A stretch of 64,000 nt of DNA from Staphylococcus argensis (GCF_002902305.1 NZ_PPPX01000001.1:939655-1003654); one strand, 5' to 3'; positions 18,097 through 28,923 are shown, numbered from the stretch's first letter. Program-made: numbers and translations. The notes: a model not told the origin generated them from the letters alone.

Positions 18097-19521
18097 TTAA
18101 ACGTGAATTGATCGTCCTTCAATCTTCAATCCTAGTTCCATAAGCACTTCGGATAACGATGGATGGGCATGGGTAGTTAAGCCTAATTCCAAAGCAGAAC
18201 CGTTCATAAATTGAAGTAGTGAGACTTCGTTTATCAATTCCGTAACGTGAGGCCCAATCATTGCTAGACCTAATATATCATTAGTTGCATTATCGATAAC
18301 AACTTCACAGAAACCTTTATCTTTGTCTGGCGTATCAATTACGGCCTTACCAATTGCAGCGAATGGAACTTTCTGCACAGTAGTTTCATAACCTTGTTCT
18401 TTCGCTTGTTCTTCGTTCAAACCGATCGATGCGACTTCTGGAATGGTATATATACAACGCGGCATTTGATTGTAATCCACTGCTATTGGCCCAGCATCAA
18501 ACATGTGATCTATAGCAGTAATACCTTCTTTAGAGCCTACATGGGCGAGTTGTAATTGTCCTATACAATCACCTGCAGCATAGATATGACGCTCATCCGT
18601 TTGTTGGTAGCCGTTAGTTTGGATATGATGCTGTTGATTCGTTTGCACTTTCGTATTATTGAGGCCGATATCATCTGTGTTGGGAACACGGCCGATAGCG
18701 ACAAGGCATTTGTCAAAGTTTTGCTCAGTATTCTCAAGTTGAATCGTAACGCCATCTTGTTGTTCGGTGGAAACCGTTTCTTCACTTAAAGCTGTGTTTT
18801 CGTAGAAAGTCACGCCTTTTTGAGTCAGCGAACGACGTAATGTTTGCGCTACGCTCTTACTTTCATTAGGTAAAATGCGTGGCCCAGCTTCAATGACAGT
18901 GACATTCACACCTAAGTCATTCAATAAAGAAGCAAATTCTAAACCGATGACCCCGCCACCAATAATAGCCATTGAATGTGGCAACGTTTCGAGTTGTAAT
19001 ACATCGTCGCTTGATAAGATAGTTTCATGGTTGAAAGGTAGGAATGGCAATTCTGCTGGACGTGAACCAGTCGCAATGAGCACATGTTGGTTTGGAATGA
19101 GCGTAGACTCCCCATCTTCAAATTCAACTGCAATCGTACCGCATTGTGGTGAGAAGATAGATGGCCCGAGAATGCGGCCTGTGCCATTGTATACATCGAT
19201 ATGATTATGTTTCATCAAATGCTGAACACCTTGATACATCTGATCAACGATAGCTTGTTTACGTTTCATCATGTCAGCAATATCGAAATCAAAACATGCA
19301 ACGTTAACACCGAATTCAGAAGCTTGCGCTACTGTTTGTACGACTTCAGCAGACTTTAATAATGCCTTGGTAGGTATACACCCTTGATGTAGGCATGTGC
19401 CGCCAAGGAGTGATCGTTCTACAATGGCAACTTTCTTACCTAATTGTGACGCGCGAATAGCTGCGACATAGCCCGCAGTTCCGCCGCCTAGTATGACGAG
19501 ATCATATTGTTCTTCAGCCAT
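18097..19521 (-). CDS. lpdA: Dihydrolipoyl dehydrogenase (E3)
   Basis: Flavoprotein that reoxidises dihydrolipoyl groups using NAD+, here for the branched-chain complex and possibly the glycine cleavage system. The 474-residue protein shows the FAD motif VILGGGTAGYVAAIRA, the redox disulfide GGTCLHQGCIPTKALL, a second nucleotide motif (IIGGGVIGLEFASLL), AAGDCIG and the terminal catalytic His-Glu region (THAHPSLSEVL). First gene of the bmf operon; the 221-bp gap upstream towards recN holds an inverted repeat. Confidence 0.93.
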   Translation of the reverse strand: MAEEQYDLVILGGGTAGYVAAIRASQLGKKVAIVERSLLGGTCLHQGCIPTKALLKSAEVVQTVAQASEFGVNVACFDFDIADMMKRKQAIVDQMYQGVQHLMKHNHIDVYNGTGRILGPSIFSPQCGTIAVEFEDGESTLIPNQHVLIATGSRPAELPFLPFNHETILSSDDVLQLETLPHSMAIIGGGVIGLEFASLLNDLGVNVTVIEAGPRILPNESKSVAQTLRRSLTQKGVTFYENTALSEETVSTEQQDGVTIQLENTEQNFDKCLVAIGRVPNTDDIGLNNTKVQTNQQHHIQTNGYQQTDERHIYAAGDCIGQLQLAHVGSKEGITAIDHMFDAGPIAVDYNQMPRCIYTIPEVASIGLNEEQAKEQGYETTVQKVPFAAIGKAVIDTPDKDKGFCEVVIDNATNDILGLAMIGPHVTELINEVSLLQFMNGSALELGLTTHAHPSLSEVLMELGLKIEGRSIHV

Positions 19522-19680
19522 AATCTTACTCCAATCTATACTGGTTTAAACATGTGAGTTATTATTGTAAGTTAAAATGTTTGCTTTTGAGCTATTCCAC
19601 AGTACATTTTACCTTAAAGCATCATAATAGAAAATCATAATCACTCATAATTGTGATTAGTTATTAAGACAACGCTAAGC

Positions 19681-19730
19681 AACTGTGAAATAAGTTAGCC
19701 TTTATTGTGGTTCTAACCTATTTCACAGTT
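19681..19730. terminator. Inverted repeat downstream of recN
   Basis: An 18-bp imperfect stem (arms 19681-19698 and 19713-19730, AACTGTGAAATA/TATTTCACAGTT) begins 12 bp beyond the recN stop. No T-run follows on either strand, so termination is plausible but not certain. Confidence 0.5.
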
Positions 19731-19742
19731 GATCTTAATCGA

Positions 19743-21422
19743 TTATGCGCGTTGATTCTGCTCAATCATTTCTTTCGCATTCTGACGCGTTAGTTCAGTA
19801 ACGTTAGCCCCGGAAATCATACGTGCAATTTCGTCTATTCGAGCATCTCCAGTAAGTTCTTCGACATGTGTCGTTGTACGTTCATCATCTGTCGTACCTT
19901 TCGTAATGAGCAGATGGTGGTCGCTCATCGTTGCTACTTGAGGTAGATGTGAAATACAAATAACTTGAATATGCTCAGCTAAATCTCTCATCTTCTCAGC
20001 CATCTTCTGAGCAGCTTGACCTGAGACGCCTGAATCTACTTCGTCAAAGAGGATTGCTGTTTGTCCTCTGGATTTCACAAAGATTGTCTTCAGTGCCAGC
20101 ATGATACGAGAAAGCTCACCACCAGAAGCGATTTTATTTAAGCTTTTAAGCGGTTCGCCTCGGTTAGGACTAATCAGGAATTCTACAAATTCAATACCTT
20201 CGCGATTCGGTTGTTCGAGCGGTTTAAAGGAAATCTCTAAATTCGCATCTTTCATTTGTAGATTCTGTATTTCATCGACGATGTGTTCTCTTAACGTTTG
20301 TGCTACTTTGCGACGCGCTTTAGAAAGTTTCTGTCCAATATCAAGAACTTGATGATATAAACTTGAGATTTCTTCTCTCAATTGAGAGGTGCTTTCTTCA
20401 TAATTTTCAATTTTGTTAATTTCATTCTCAATTTTTGCTTGATACTTGATCAACTCAGACACGTCTTTACCATACTTACGTTTCAAATTGTTAAGTAAGT
20501 TCATCCGTGATTCTAATTCGTTTAAATATTGTTCATCAAACTCTGTATTTGTCAGTTCGTCATAGAGTTGATGCTTTGCATCTTCCAATGTGTAGTAGAA
20601 TTGATCCACTTCTTCTTTAAGCGTTTGGTATTGATCAGGCAATATTTCATTCACACGTTCGAGTTGATTGCTTAATTCATATAGTCGATCTGGAATCGCA
20701 TGCTCATCCGTTAAAGTAAGATGCGCATTATTCAACGCAATATTGAGATTCTCAGAGTTCTTAATTCGGTTAATATCTGTCTCTAGCTCGTCGACTTCTC
20801 CTTCGCGAAGATGCGCTTCTTTCAGTTCATCATTTTGAAACTTTAATAAATCGAGCCGTTGAAGTAAAGCCTGATCCGCTGATTCTAATTCGGATAGTTC
20901 TTTCTTCTTAGCCATATAGTTATCATATGTTGTCGTATAGTCTTCTAATAACTCAGCGTATTGCCCTTCTGCATAATTGTCTAATAGTTGAAGATGATAT
21001 TTTTGTTTTAGCAGTGTTTGTGTTTCATGTTGACCATGAATATCCAGTAATTCTTGCATGACACGTCGTAAATCTGCGAGTGTTACAACTTGATTGTTGA
21101 TACGACAAATACTTTTACCTGAACTGAAAATCTCACGTTTAACTAATAAGAAATCCTCGTCTACATCGATAGACATATCTTCGAGAATGGATATCGCATC
21201 TTTACTTTCGTCTATATCGAATATGCCTTCGATAATGGCTTTCTTCTCACCATGGCGCACGTAATCAGAAGATGCACGCATTCCTATAAGTTGGCCGATT
21301 GCATCAATGATGATTGATTTACCCGCACCTGTTTCACCACTAAGTACAGTTAAGCCATCTGAGAGATGAATTTCTAGCGTATCAATAATTGCAAACTGTT
21401 TAATAGATAAGGTTTGTAACAT
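19743..21422 (-). CDS. recN: DNA repair protein RecN
   Basis: An SMC-like ATPase recruited early to DNA double-strand breaks. The 559-residue protein has Walker A (SGETGAGKSIIIDAIGQ) near residue 30, a long central coiled coil (about 150-380), the ABC signature IASGGELSRIMLALK and Walker B ILFDEVDSGVSG. Length fits RecN. It follows argR by 20 bp on the same strand, the same arrangement as in other Firmicutes. Confidence 0.95.
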   Translation of the reverse strand: MLQTLSIKQFAIIDTLEIHLSDGLTVLSGETGAGKSIIIDAIGQLIGMRASSDYVRHGEKKAIIEGIFDIDESKDAISILEDMSIDVDEDFLLVKREIFSSGKSICRINNQVVTLADLRRVMQELLDIHGQHETQTLLKQKYHLQLLDNYAEGQYAELLEDYTTTYDNYMAKKKELSELESADQALLQRLDLLKFQNDELKEAHLREGEVDELETDINRIKNSENLNIALNNAHLTLTDEHAIPDRLYELSNQLERVNEILPDQYQTLKEEVDQFYYTLEDAKHQLYDELTNTEFDEQYLNELESRMNLLNNLKRKYGKDVSELIKYQAKIENEINKIENYEESTSQLREEISSLYHQVLDIGQKLSKARRKVAQTLREHIVDEIQNLQMKDANLEISFKPLEQPNREGIEFVEFLISPNRGEPLKSLNKIASGGELSRIMLALKTIFVKSRGQTAILFDEVDSGVSGQAAQKMAEKMRDLAEHIQVICISHLPQVATMSDHHLLITKGTTDDERTTTHVEELTGDARIDEIARMISGANVTELTRQNAKEMIEQNQRA

Positions 21423-21442
21423 TAAAGTTCACTTCCTTATGC

Positions 21443-21895
21443 TTATAGTAAGTTAAAGATTCTTGTCTTGATTGTCTCACTCGCGTCTTTGTTACGGCAA
21501 ATAATTAAGCACGTATCGTCACCACAAATCGTTCCGAGTACTTCTTCCCAGTCAATTTGATCGAGAATAGCACCTATGGATTGTGCGTTACCTGGCAAAG
21601 TCTTTAAGACGAGGAGATTCTCTGTTCCATCAATGTTGACGAAAGAATCCATTAAGTAACGACCGAGTTTCTCGAGAGGATGATATTTACGATCATTCGG
21701 TAAGCTATAAACGTATTGCCCTGCTGGTGTTGGTACTTTGATGAGTTGTAGTTCTTTAATGTCTCGGGATACTGTTGCTTGAGTAACATTCAAATCATAC
21801 TCGTTTAAACGTTTAACGAGTTCATCTTGTGTTTCAATCTTCTCATTAGAGATAATTTCACGTATCTTGATATGACGGACTGACTTTTTCGCCAT
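21443..21895 (-). CDS. argR: Arginine repressor ArgR/AhrC
   Basis: Arginine-responsive regulator of 150 residues. The N-terminal winged helix includes [20 protein letters not shown] and [13 protein letters not shown]; the C-terminal oligomerisation/arginine domain holds [14 protein letters not shown]. The start at 21895 (MAKKSVRH) is preceded by AGAGGTG at proper spacing; the 15-codon in-frame extension upstream has no binding site. Confidence 0.93.
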   Translation of the reverse strand: MAKKSVRHIKIREIISNEKIETQDELVKRLNEYDLNVTQATVSRDIKELQLIKVPTPAGQYVYSLPNDRKYHPLEKLGRYLMDSFVNIDGTENLLVLKTLPGNAQSIGAILDQIDWEEVLGTICGDDTCLIICRNKDASETIKTRIFNLL

Positions 21896-22169
21896 GTATA
21901 ACACCTCTATCAACGAATATTTATACAATGATTTTAACACATTACCTCACATTCCACTACTATATCTATCAGTGATTAAAGTTGTGATATGAGTGGACTA
22001 CAGTATAATAAATATTAATTATTGTTGTTAATGCGTGTGCGCTTTGTAAGTATATTCATGTATATAAATTAATAGTTAAGATTTCTGTTATTCATTTATT
22101 ACTTTTTTGAGTAAAAGGCTATCAGATGCATGAAAGAATTGAGCTGTCGATTATACTTGATTTAGAACT
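21896..22169. other. Intergenic stretch without recognisable gene
   Basis: An A/T-rich gap between argR and the ispA terminator. It must hold the argR promoter, but no clear hexamer pair, structured RNA or small gene was found. Confidence 0.5.
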
Positions 22170-22216
22170 CAATAAAAGAAGTTCCATGAGAGCTAAACTG
22201 CCCCCAAATGGAACTT
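22170..22216 (-). terminator. Terminator of the nusB/xse/ispA transcript
   Basis: A 9-bp perfect stem (AAGTTCCAT at 22179-22187 with ATGGAACTT at 22208-22216) is followed in the minus direction by TCTTTTATTG, 24 bp past the ispA stop. Confidence 0.75.
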
Positions 22217-22240
22217 AGTTCTATCAACGTCAATTTCATA

Positions 22241-23119
22241 TTAATGATCACGTTGTATAAAAAGTTGAATAATTTCGTTTAAGTGTGACGTATCGTATTG
22301 AGGTTGAAGTATTTCCAAATTGCGATATGCACTATCAGCCTCATATTGTAATTTTTCTTCTGCGCCTTCTTTTCCTAAAAGAGAGACGTAAGTACTTTTA
22401 TGATTCGTCACATCGCTACCAACAGCTTTACCGAGTTTATCTTGATCTCCATAGACATCTAACAAATCATCTTTAATTTGAAACATTAATCCGAGATGTT
22501 CGCTGTAAGCTTCTAATGCTTGGGCTATTTCTGTCGTAGGCTGAGCGATATCAACAGCAGCCATAACCGCGAATTTAAGTAAAGCACCTGTCTTAGCACG
22601 ATGAATTTGTTGCAAGGTCTCTAAATCAATATCTGCATTCTCACTTTGCATGTCGAGTACTTGACCACCTACCATACCTCGATGACCGCTCGCCTGAGAT
22701 AGACGTGCAAGGAGTTGAACCTTCGTCTCTGGAGCAAGCTTTGAATCAGTAGAGATGATTTCAAATGCCTTAGTGAGTAATGCATCGCCTGCAAGAATCG
22801 CTTTCCACTCACCATAAACTTTGTGGTTTGTGAGCTTTCCACGACGATAATCATCGTTATCCATTGCCGGTAAATCGTCATGAATAAGAGAGTAAGTATG
22901 AATCATCTCTAGTGCTAAAGCAGTCTCTACACCTTGATATACATCTTCGTTTAACGTATGTAGTGTAAGAAGAACTAATAACGGGCGTAAACGTTTACCT
23001 CCAGCATCGAGAGAATAACGCATGCTTTCTTCTAAATTAGTATTCAATGGCGTATCGTTCACTGCTTTTTGAAGACGCGTATTAATAAGGTTAATATATT
23101 CAGTCATTTGTTGATTCAT
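22241..23119 (-). CDS. ispA: Farnesyl diphosphate synthase (polyprenyl synthetase)
   Basis: Makes farnesyl diphosphate from dimethylallyl- and isopentenyl-diphosphate, the precursor of undecaprenol, menaquinone and staphyloxanthin-type carotenoids. About 292 residues; aspartate-rich motifs [17 protein letters not shown] and [13 protein letters not shown] can be seen, plus GGKRLRPLL. The ATG at 23119 is chosen because AAGGTGA stands 8 nt upstream; it overlaps the end of xseB by 20 nt, so translation is coupled. Confidence 0.93.
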   Translation of the reverse strand: MNQQMTEYINLINTRLQKAVNDTPLNTNLEESMRYSLDAGGKRLRPLLVLLTLHTLNEDVYQGVETALALEMIHTYSLIHDDLPAMDNDDYRRGKLTNHKVYGEWKAILAGDALLTKAFEIISTDSKLAPETKVQLLARLSQASGHRGMVGGQVLDMQSENADIDLETLQQIHRAKTGALLKFAVMAAVDIAQPTTEIAQALEAYSEHLGLMFQIKDDLLDVYGDQDKLGKAVGSDVTNHKSTYVSLLGKEGAEEKLQYEADSAYRNLEILQPQYDTSHLNEIIQLFIQRDH

Positions 23120-23339
23120 TGTTATTATCACCTTCATTATTCGACGCTTCGTCTTTTACAAGTTCATTAACTTTCTCTTCAGCGTTCTTCAAAGTTTCGT
23201 TACATGAAGCAGATAATTTCATGCCACGTTGATATAAATCAAGAGACTCTTCAAGCGATACTGTCTCATTATCTAACTTATTGACAATACTTTCTAATTC
23301 CTTCATCATTTCTTCAAAACTTTGCTTTTCTTCACTCAT
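23100..23339 (-). CDS. xseB: Exodeoxyribonuclease VII small subunit
   Basis: A 79-residue subunit of the single-strand-specific exonuclease VII. The sequence [17 protein letters not shown] and [12 protein letters not shown] is diagnostic. The C-terminus is low-complexity Asn/Glu/Asp. It starts inside the end of xseA (ATGATG at 23342-23337; either Met is possible), indicating coupling. Confidence 0.92.
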   Translation of the reverse strand: MSEEKQSFEEMMKELESIVNKLDNETVSLEESLDLYQRGMKLSASCNETLKNAEEKVNELVKDEASNNEGDNNNESTND

Positions 23340-24669
23340 CATTTTTACCCACTTTCTCTACAGAAGCTTTAATATTTCCATCTTTCATAGATAAATTCAA
23401 CTGATCACCTTTACTAACTTGATCTACACTCGTTACGACTTGCTCGTCTTTACTAATGATAGAATAACCTCGTAACATGACGTTAGTTGGACTTAAGTTA
23501 TTGAGTAATTCTACTTTATTCTTGAGTTGCGTTTCGTGATTAGCTAACTTTTGTCGTAAACGTTGAACAATTACTTGTTGATAGCGCGCCGCATGACTTT
23601 TATATTGCTTTATATCATTTAGTAGATAACGCAAATTAAACTTTTGTGAAACCAAACGTAAATCCTGTCTCGCTTGCGTCAACTTCATTTTTAAATTTAG
23701 ATTTAATTGCTTCTCTAACTCATCACGACGTTGAATTTGTTGATCGTAAAGTAATGATGGCGTCTTAAATTTATAATAAGATGCTAAATAATCTAAGCGT
23801 TTACGTTGTTGTTTAATGATTTGTTGTATCTGTCGAGTCATAGATAATTGTACTTGTTTGAGTTGTTGCATCAGTTCAAACTGATCGGGCGTAGCAAGTA
23901 CAGCAGCATGTGTAGGTGTAGCAGCACGAACATCCGCGACTAAATCGCTTATCGTATAGTCCGATTCATGACCTACTGCTGAAATAATCGGCGTTTGACA
24001 GTTATAAATCGCGCGTGCCACCTCTTCTTCATTAAAGTTCCATAAATCTTCAATAGAACCTCCGCCACGTCCGAGAATAATTACATCTACACCGAGTTGA
24101 TCGGCTTGTTCAATCTTAGCAACGATATCATCTTTCGCTTGTTTACCTTGTACTAAAGTACTGATATACTCTTGTTTCACTAACGGATAGCGGCTATTTA
24201 AAGTCGAATAGATATCTCGAATTGCTGCACCTGTGCTTGCAGTTAGTATAGCTATGCTTGATGGAAATTGAGGTATAGGCTTTTTATTAATATCATCAAA
24301 TAAGCCTTCTTTACGCAACTTATCTTTTAGCTCAGCTAGTCTTTGATACAGAATACCGATGCCATCTAGCTGCATTTTATTGACGTAAAGTTGATAATTT
24401 CCTCTCTTCTCGAATACAGATACCCGTGCTTCAATCAGTACTTCGTCACCTTCTTTAGGTGTAAAGCTCAATTTAGATGCATTACCTCTGAACATCGTTG
24501 CATTTATCACACTATTATCATCTTTGACATTGAAGTAGAGATGGCCACTCGTATGCTTTTTAAAATTAGATAATTCACCTTTAATGAGGATGGTTTGTAG
24601 ATGTGGATCCTGATCAAACTTGTACTTAATATATTTCGTTAAAGCAGAAACGCTGAGATAATCTGTCAT
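23332..24669 (-). CDS. xseA: Exodeoxyribonuclease VII large subunit
   Basis: Catalytic subunit of exonuclease VII, 445 residues. The N-terminal OB-fold includes [19 protein letters not shown]; the catalytic core has [32 protein letters not shown] and [19 protein letters not shown] long coiled-coil region follows (about 270-380), with the C-terminal [13 protein letters not shown] segment. Directly downstream of nusB (14 bp). Confidence 0.94.
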   Translation of the reverse strand: MTDYLSVSALTKYIKYKFDQDPHLQTILIKGELSNFKKHTSGHLYFNVKDDNSVINATMFRGNASKLSFTPKEGDEVLIEARVSVFEKRGNYQLYVNKMQLDGIGILYQRLAELKDKLRKEGLFDDINKKPIPQFPSSIAILTASTGAAIRDIYSTLNSRYPLVKQEYISTLVQGKQAKDDIVAKIEQADQLGVDVIILGRGGGSIEDLWNFNEEEVARAIYNCQTPIISAVGHESDYTISDLVADVRAATPTHAAVLATPDQFELMQQLKQVQLSMTRQIQQIIKQQRKRLDYLASYYKFKTPSLLYDQQIQRRDELEKQLNLNLKMKLTQARQDLRLVSQKFNLRYLLNDIKQYKSHAARYQQVIVQRLRQKLANHETQLKNKVELLNNLSPTNVMLRGYSIISKDEQVVTSVDQVSKGDQLNLSMKDGNIKASVEKVGKNDE

Positions 24670-24683
24670 ACCGCCACCACGCT

Positions 24684-25076
24684 TTATTTAATATTACTTA
24701 AGACCCCGTTAATAAATTTATGATGATTGTCATCACTAAATTGTTTAGTCAATTCAACAGCTTCGTTAATTACGACTTTTTCAGGCGTATCACCATTCAT
24801 AAGCTCAAATGTAGCCATGCGTAGAATAATACGATCTGTTTTAAGTAAACGATCGAGCGTCCAGTCTTGTAAATAAGGTGCAATTTTCTCGTCCAAGACA
24901 CTCTCATGATCTTTCACCCCTGTAACGAGCCAGTTGATAAAATCTAAATCAATATCATCTTCGTCTTTATCATCTTTAATGAAATTCACAGCTTCTGCTA
25001 TTGATAAGTCATTATTTTTCACTTCTAATTGAAATAGAGTTTGAAAAGCTTGTGTTCTAGATTCTCTACGACTCAT
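24684..25076 (-). CDS. nusB: Transcription antitermination factor NusB
   Basis: Helical RNA-binding protein of 130 residues that, with NusE (S10), binds boxA of rRNA leader transcripts. [17 protein letters not shown] at the N-terminus and [10 protein letters not shown] and [14 protein letters not shown] near the C-terminus are typical. The start at 25076 follows GAAGGAG; the longer frame to 25091 includes this binding site and is not credible. It lies 34 bp below accC. Confidence 0.94.
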   Translation of the reverse strand: MSRRESRTQAFQTLFQLEVKNNDLSIAEAVNFIKDDKDEDDIDLDFINWLVTGVKDHESVLDEKIAPYLQDWTLDRLLKTDRIILRMATFELMNGDTPEKVVINEAVELTKQFSDDNHHKFINGVLSNIK

Positions 25077-25110
25077 GATAAACTCCTTCAAATTATATTT
25101 TTATATCTAC

Positions 25111-26475
25111 TTATGAATGCTCAGTGTCATCATCCATAATATTGTATTTCTCTAAGAATTTCGTGTTAAATTCTCCACTTCTAAAGATCTCATTCGATAA
25201 GAGATTCATATGGAAAGGAATCGTAGTGTCGATTCCTAATACAAGATATTCGCTTAACGCGCGTAAACCAGACATGATTGCATCATCTCTCGTCGGTTGA
25301 TGCACGATTAATTTACCGACCATTGAATCGTAATATGGTGGAATTGTGTAATTGGTATAACATGCTGATTCTACACGCACACCGAATCCTCCTGGAGCAA
25401 GATATTGTGTAATCTTTCCTGGAGAAGGCATGAAGTTCTTGTAAGGGTTCTCTGCATTGATACGGAATTCCATAGCATGTCCATTAATAGTGACATCTTC
25501 TTGCTTAAATGGAATTTCCTCACCCATTGCTACTTTCAATTGTAGCTTCACTAAATCAACACCTGTAATCATTTCTGTAACTGGGTGTTCAACTTGAATA
25601 CGTGTGTTCATTTCCATAAAGTAGAAATCATCCGTATCTAAATCATAGATAAACTCGATAGTTCCTGCATTCTCATAATTAACTGCCTGTGCTGCACGAA
25701 TAGCTGCATTACCCATCTCAACCCGTTTCTCTTCACTGAGAATCGGGGATGGTGCTTCTTCAACGAGCTTCTGCATACGGCGTTGAATCGTACAATCCCT
25801 TTCACCGAGATGGACGATGTTACCATGTTTGTCACCCATAATTTGAATTTCAATATGTCTGAAATTCTCGATGAACTTCTCTAAATACAAACCACCATTA
25901 CCAAATGCAGTTTCAGCTTCTTGTTGTGTCATCTTAAAGCCGTTTTCGAGTTCCTTTTCATTACGAGCTACGCGGATACCTTTACCGCCACCGCCTGCAG
26001 TCGCTTTGATAATCACTGGGTAGCCAATTTCTTTAACTAAGTCTTTCGCGTCATCAATAGATTCAACTAGACCTTCACTTCCTGGAACAACAGGAACATT
26101 GGCGCGTTTCATTTCTTCTTTAGCAACGTCTTTGATGCCCATCTTCTGAATGGATTCATAACTTGGTCCAATGAATTGAAGTTGGCACGCTTCACATAGC
26201 TCCGCGAAATCTCCATTTTCAGCTAAAAAGCCGTAACCCGGGTGAACACCGTCACAACCTGTAGAGGTAGCGATGGATAATATATTAGGAATGTTAAGGT
26301 AGGAATCTTTAGATTGCGTAGGTCCGACACAATATGCTTCGTCTGCAATTTGAGTATGTAAAGCATCTTTGTCGCCTTCTGAGTAAATAGCAACCGTCTG
26401 TAATCCTAGCTCTTGACATGCACGAATAATGCGTACCGCAATTTCCCCGCGGTTAGCAATTAATATCTTCTTCAT
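25111..26475 (-). CDS. accC: Biotin carboxylase of acetyl-CoA carboxylase
   Basis: ATP-dependent carboxylation of biotin on AccB, the first half of malonyl-CoA synthesis. The 454-residue ATP-grasp enzyme shows KILIANRGEIAVRIIRACQE, the Gly-rich loop IKATAGGGGKGIRVAR, FIENFRHIEIQIMGD, MNTRIQVEHPVTEMITG and the Lys-Glu active-site pattern. One base separates it from accB, so the genes are co-expressed. The transferase genes accA/accD are not in the window. Confidence 0.95.
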   Translation of the reverse strand: MKKILIANRGEIAVRIIRACQELGLQTVAIYSEGDKDALHTQIADEAYCVGPTQSKDSYLNIPNILSIATSTGCDGVHPGYGFLAENGDFAELCEACQLQFIGPSYESIQKMGIKDVAKEEMKRANVPVVPGSEGLVESIDDAKDLVKEIGYPVIIKATAGGGGKGIRVARNEKELENGFKMTQQEAETAFGNGGLYLEKFIENFRHIEIQIMGDKHGNIVHLGERDCTIQRRMQKLVEEAPSPILSEEKRVEMGNAAIRAAQAVNYENAGTIEFIYDLDTDDFYFMEMNTRIQVEHPVTEMITGVDLVKLQLKVAMGEEIPFKQEDVTINGHAMEFRINAENPYKNFMPSPGKITQYLAPGGFGVRVESACYTNYTIPPYYDSMVGKLIVHQPTRDDAIMSGLRALSEYLVLGIDTTIPFHMNLLSNEIFRSGEFNTKFLEKYNIMDDDTEHS

Positions 26476-26476
26476 C

Positions 26477-26950
26477 TTACTTCACCTTGAATAACGGCTG
26501 GCCATACTCTACCATTTGGCCGTCCTCGACTAAGATTTCTGTGATTTCTCCAGAGATTTCTGCTTGAATTTCGTTGAATAATTTCATCGCTTCTAGGATA
26601 CAAACTGTTGTATCATTAGAGACTTTGTCTCCTACTTGCACGTATGGGTTCTCTTCTGGTGATGGTGATTTGTAGAAAGTACCTACCATTGGTGCTGTAA
26701 TTGTTTGTGCATCGTCATCTGCTTGAGCAGACGCTTCACCTTCTTGGCTGGCTGGTGCTGCTTGCGCTGGTGCTTCTGATGGCGCAGCATATTGTTGTAC
26801 TGGTTGTTGTGAACTAATTTGAGGAGTGATAATTTCAGTTTCTTTTTCTTTCTTTAAATTAACAACATTTGTTTTATCTTCTATATTAATCTCAGTTAAA
26901 CTTGATTGATCAAGTATATCGATAAGTTCTTTTATTTCTTTAAAATTCAT
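26477..26950 (-). CDS. accB: Biotin carboxyl carrier protein AccB
   Basis: A 157-residue carrier subunit of acetyl-CoA carboxylase. The C-terminal biotinyl domain has the biotinylated Lys in ILEAMKLFNEIQAE; an Ala/Pro/Gln-rich flexible linker (about 45-80) precedes it and the N-terminal 35 residues (FKEIKELIDILDQSS) form the usual dimer helix. First gene of the accBC pair; a 300-bp gap separates it from efp. Confidence 0.95.
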   Translation of the reverse strand: MNFKEIKELIDILDQSSLTEINIEDKTNVVNLKKEKETEIITPQISSQQPVQQYAAPSEAPAQAAPASQEGEASAQADDDAQTITAPMVGTFYKSPSPEENPYVQVGDKVSNDTTVCILEAMKLFNEIQAEISGEITEILVEDGQMVEYGQPLFKVK

Positions 26951-27149
26951 ATTACTGACTCCTTCAGTTTGGTTTCATCTATCTATTCTATTTTACTTGA
27001 GTGGAATATTCAATTCAAGTCTATGTATACGTCTGTGCTTTTATTCAAATGAAATAGAATTTGTATAAAAATAGTTTGGGATGGTTCGTGATGGATGGTA
27101 GGTCTACATCAGCAAGTATTATACAGACCTGCGACTTCGCAAAAATATA

Positions 27150-27183
27150 AGGCCCAGACACACGAAAAAGTGTGCTTGGACCT
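27150..27183 (-). terminator. Terminator after efp
   Basis: A 14-nt imperfect stem (27150-27163 with 27170-27183; CACAC/GTGTG, GGTCC/GGCCC) and a minus-direction tail rich in T. The remainder of the 26951-27250 gap contains no gene that I can support. Confidence 0.6.
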
Positions 27184-27250
27184 GTAAATATATGAGTTAT
27201 GTTGCGCATGCTAAAGAATAAGTATACCTTAAACTCTAGGAAACTAAGCA

Positions 27251-27814
27251 TCATGTGTTCGCACGTGATGCATAACTACCATCGCTAGTGTTGATGACTA
27301 GTACGTCGCCTTCGTTAACGAATAACGGCACGTTTAAAGTGTAACCTGTTTCAACAGTGGCAGATTTAGTAGCACCCGTAGCAGTATCCCCTTTGATACC
27401 TGGTTCAGTTTCAGTTACTTCTAATTCAACTGTCTTCGGAAGTTCGATTCCGATAATTTCGCCTTCGTAACTTTGAATTTGAACGTCCATATTTGCTTTT
27501 AAGAATTTCAATTCTTCTTGTAAGTAATCACCAGGAAGTTCTACTTGTTCAAATGTCTCATTATCCATGAAGACATGAGTGTCGCCATCCGCATATAAGT
27601 ATTGCATACGGCGATTCTCAATCATCGCTTGTTCTACTTTTTCACCAGCTCTAAATGTCTTCTCTTGAATCGCACCTGTTCTAAGGTTACGTAATTTAGA
27701 GCGTACAAAGGCAGAACCTTTACCTGGTTTCACGTGTTGGAAATCGACAACTTTCCAAATTCCATTGTCTACAGAAATAGTTAATCCTGTCTTAAAATCA
27801 TTAACCGAAATCAT
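27251..27814 (-). CDS. efp: Elongation factor P
   Basis: Ribosome-binding factor that relieves stalling at polyproline stretches. About 187 residues with three beta-barrel domains; the modifiable loop lysine is Lys32 in [11 protein letters not shown]. The signature of domain III is [25 protein letters not shown] follows GAGGAGGAAACTGA. It is 27 bp downstream of the prolidase-like peptidase, a pairing conserved in Bacillus. Confidence 0.95.
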   Translation of the reverse strand: MISVNDFKTGLTISVDNGIWKVVDFQHVKPGKGSAFVRSKLRNLRTGAIQEKTFRAGEKVEQAMIENRRMQYLYADGDTHVFMDNETFEQVELPGDYLQEELKFLKANMDVQIQSYEGEIIGIELPKTVELEVTETEPGIKGDTATGATKSATVETGYTLNVPLFVNEGDVLVINTSDGSYASRANT

Positions 27815-27841
27815 TCAGTTTCCTCCTCATTAACGCTTTCA

Positions 27842-28900
27842 TTATAAAATAATAAGGTCTTTCGATGATTTAGTAAAGCGTTCACAACCATTTTCAGTAA
27901 TCAAGATATCATCCTCAATGCGAACGCCACCTAAACCTTCGAGATAAATACCAGGCTCTATTGTAACACATTGATTCACTTTAAGCGTGCTATCACTGCG
28001 ACGTGAAAGCGCAGGCCCTTCATGAACATCTAAACCTATACCATGGCCAAGAGAATGACCGAAATAGTCACCGTAGCCTTTCTCGCTAATGTAGTCTCGT
28101 GCTACTGCGTCGAGCTCACTCGCTTTCATACCTGGTTTGGCAGCTTCGATCGCTTTAAGGTTCGCATCGAGCACAATTTGATGAATCTCTTTAAGTTTAT
28201 CATCAGGTTCTCCCACAGCAAATGTACGTGTTATATCTGAAGCATAACCCTTGTAGTATGCGCCGTAATCTAAAGTGATTAAGTCACCTTCTTCAATGAC
28301 TTTATCGCTTGCAACACCGTGTGGCATAGCACCACGATAGCCTGATGCTACAATCGTATCGAATGATGTGTCTTCAGCTCCAAGTTCAAGCATCTTACTT
28401 TCAAGTTTCGCTTTAACGTCATGTTCAGTCATGCCAGCTTTCGTAACAGTAAGAATATAATCATATGCTTCATCGACAATCTCTGCAGCTTTTTGAATAA
28501 TTTGAATTTCATCTTCAGTTTTAACTTCACGAATTTCTTCGATCGCACCTGAAACACTAATCAAACTGATGGGTGCCTTACTGAGTTGTAAATACGTATC
28601 ATATGAAACAAGATTACCTTCAAAGCCTACATTTTCTACATTTAAATCTTGTAAATGTGATTTGATTGCATCAAGTAACTTTCCATCTTGATTAATTACT
28701 TTAAATGCGGTAGCTTGTTGTGAAGCTTGATCCATATATCTAAAGTCAGTGAGCAAGATCTTCTTCTCTGGCGTGATAATCAATGCACCACTTGTACCTG
28801 TGAATTGAGATAAATAACGACGATTGAAATCTGAAAGTACAACGAGCGCATCTAAGTGTTTGTCGATCAATAATTGGTTCACTTGTTCTAGTCTATCCAT
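27842..28900 (-). CDS. M24 family peptidase (Xaa-Pro peptidase)
   Basis: Metal-dependent aminopeptidase cleaving Xaa-Pro bonds. The N-terminal creatinase-like domain (1-125) is followed by a pita-bread domain with metal ligands in LITLDYGAYYKGYASDITRTF, GHSLGHGIGLDVHEGP, ITIEPGIYLEGLGG-type (here VTIEPGIYLEG) and VRIEDDILITENG. About 352 residues. The start is ATG at 28900 or 28906. Upstream of efp, as in B. subtilis yqhT-efp. Confidence 0.9.
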   Translation of the reverse strand: MDRLEQVNQLLIDKHLDALVVLSDFNRRYLSQFTGTSGALIITPEKKILLTDFRYMDQASQQATAFKVINQDGKLLDAIKSHLQDLNVENVGFEGNLVSYDTYLQLSKAPISLISVSGAIEEIREVKTEDEIQIIQKAAEIVDEAYDYILTVTKAGMTEHDVKAKLESKMLELGAEDTSFDTIVASGYRGAMPHGVASDKVIEEGDLITLDYGAYYKGYASDITRTFAVGEPDDKLKEIHQIVLDANLKAIEAAKPGMKASELDAVARDYISEKGYGDYFGHSLGHGIGLDVHEGPALSRRSDSTLKVNQCVTIEPGIYLEGLGGVRIEDDILITENGCERFTKSSKDLIIL

Positions 28901-28923
28901 GATCATTCCCCCGTCCTTTAAGT

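Noticed and set aside
14756..19521. Pyruvate dehydrogenase cluster (pdhABCD)
   Set aside because: Gene order E3-E1alpha-E1beta-E2, the sequence character and the recN/argR neighbourhood match the branched-chain oxoacid dehydrogenase (bmf) of staphylococci.
27045..27254. Open frame between efp and accB (minus strand)
   Set aside because: It covers the efp terminator, has no binding site and overlaps the efp end.
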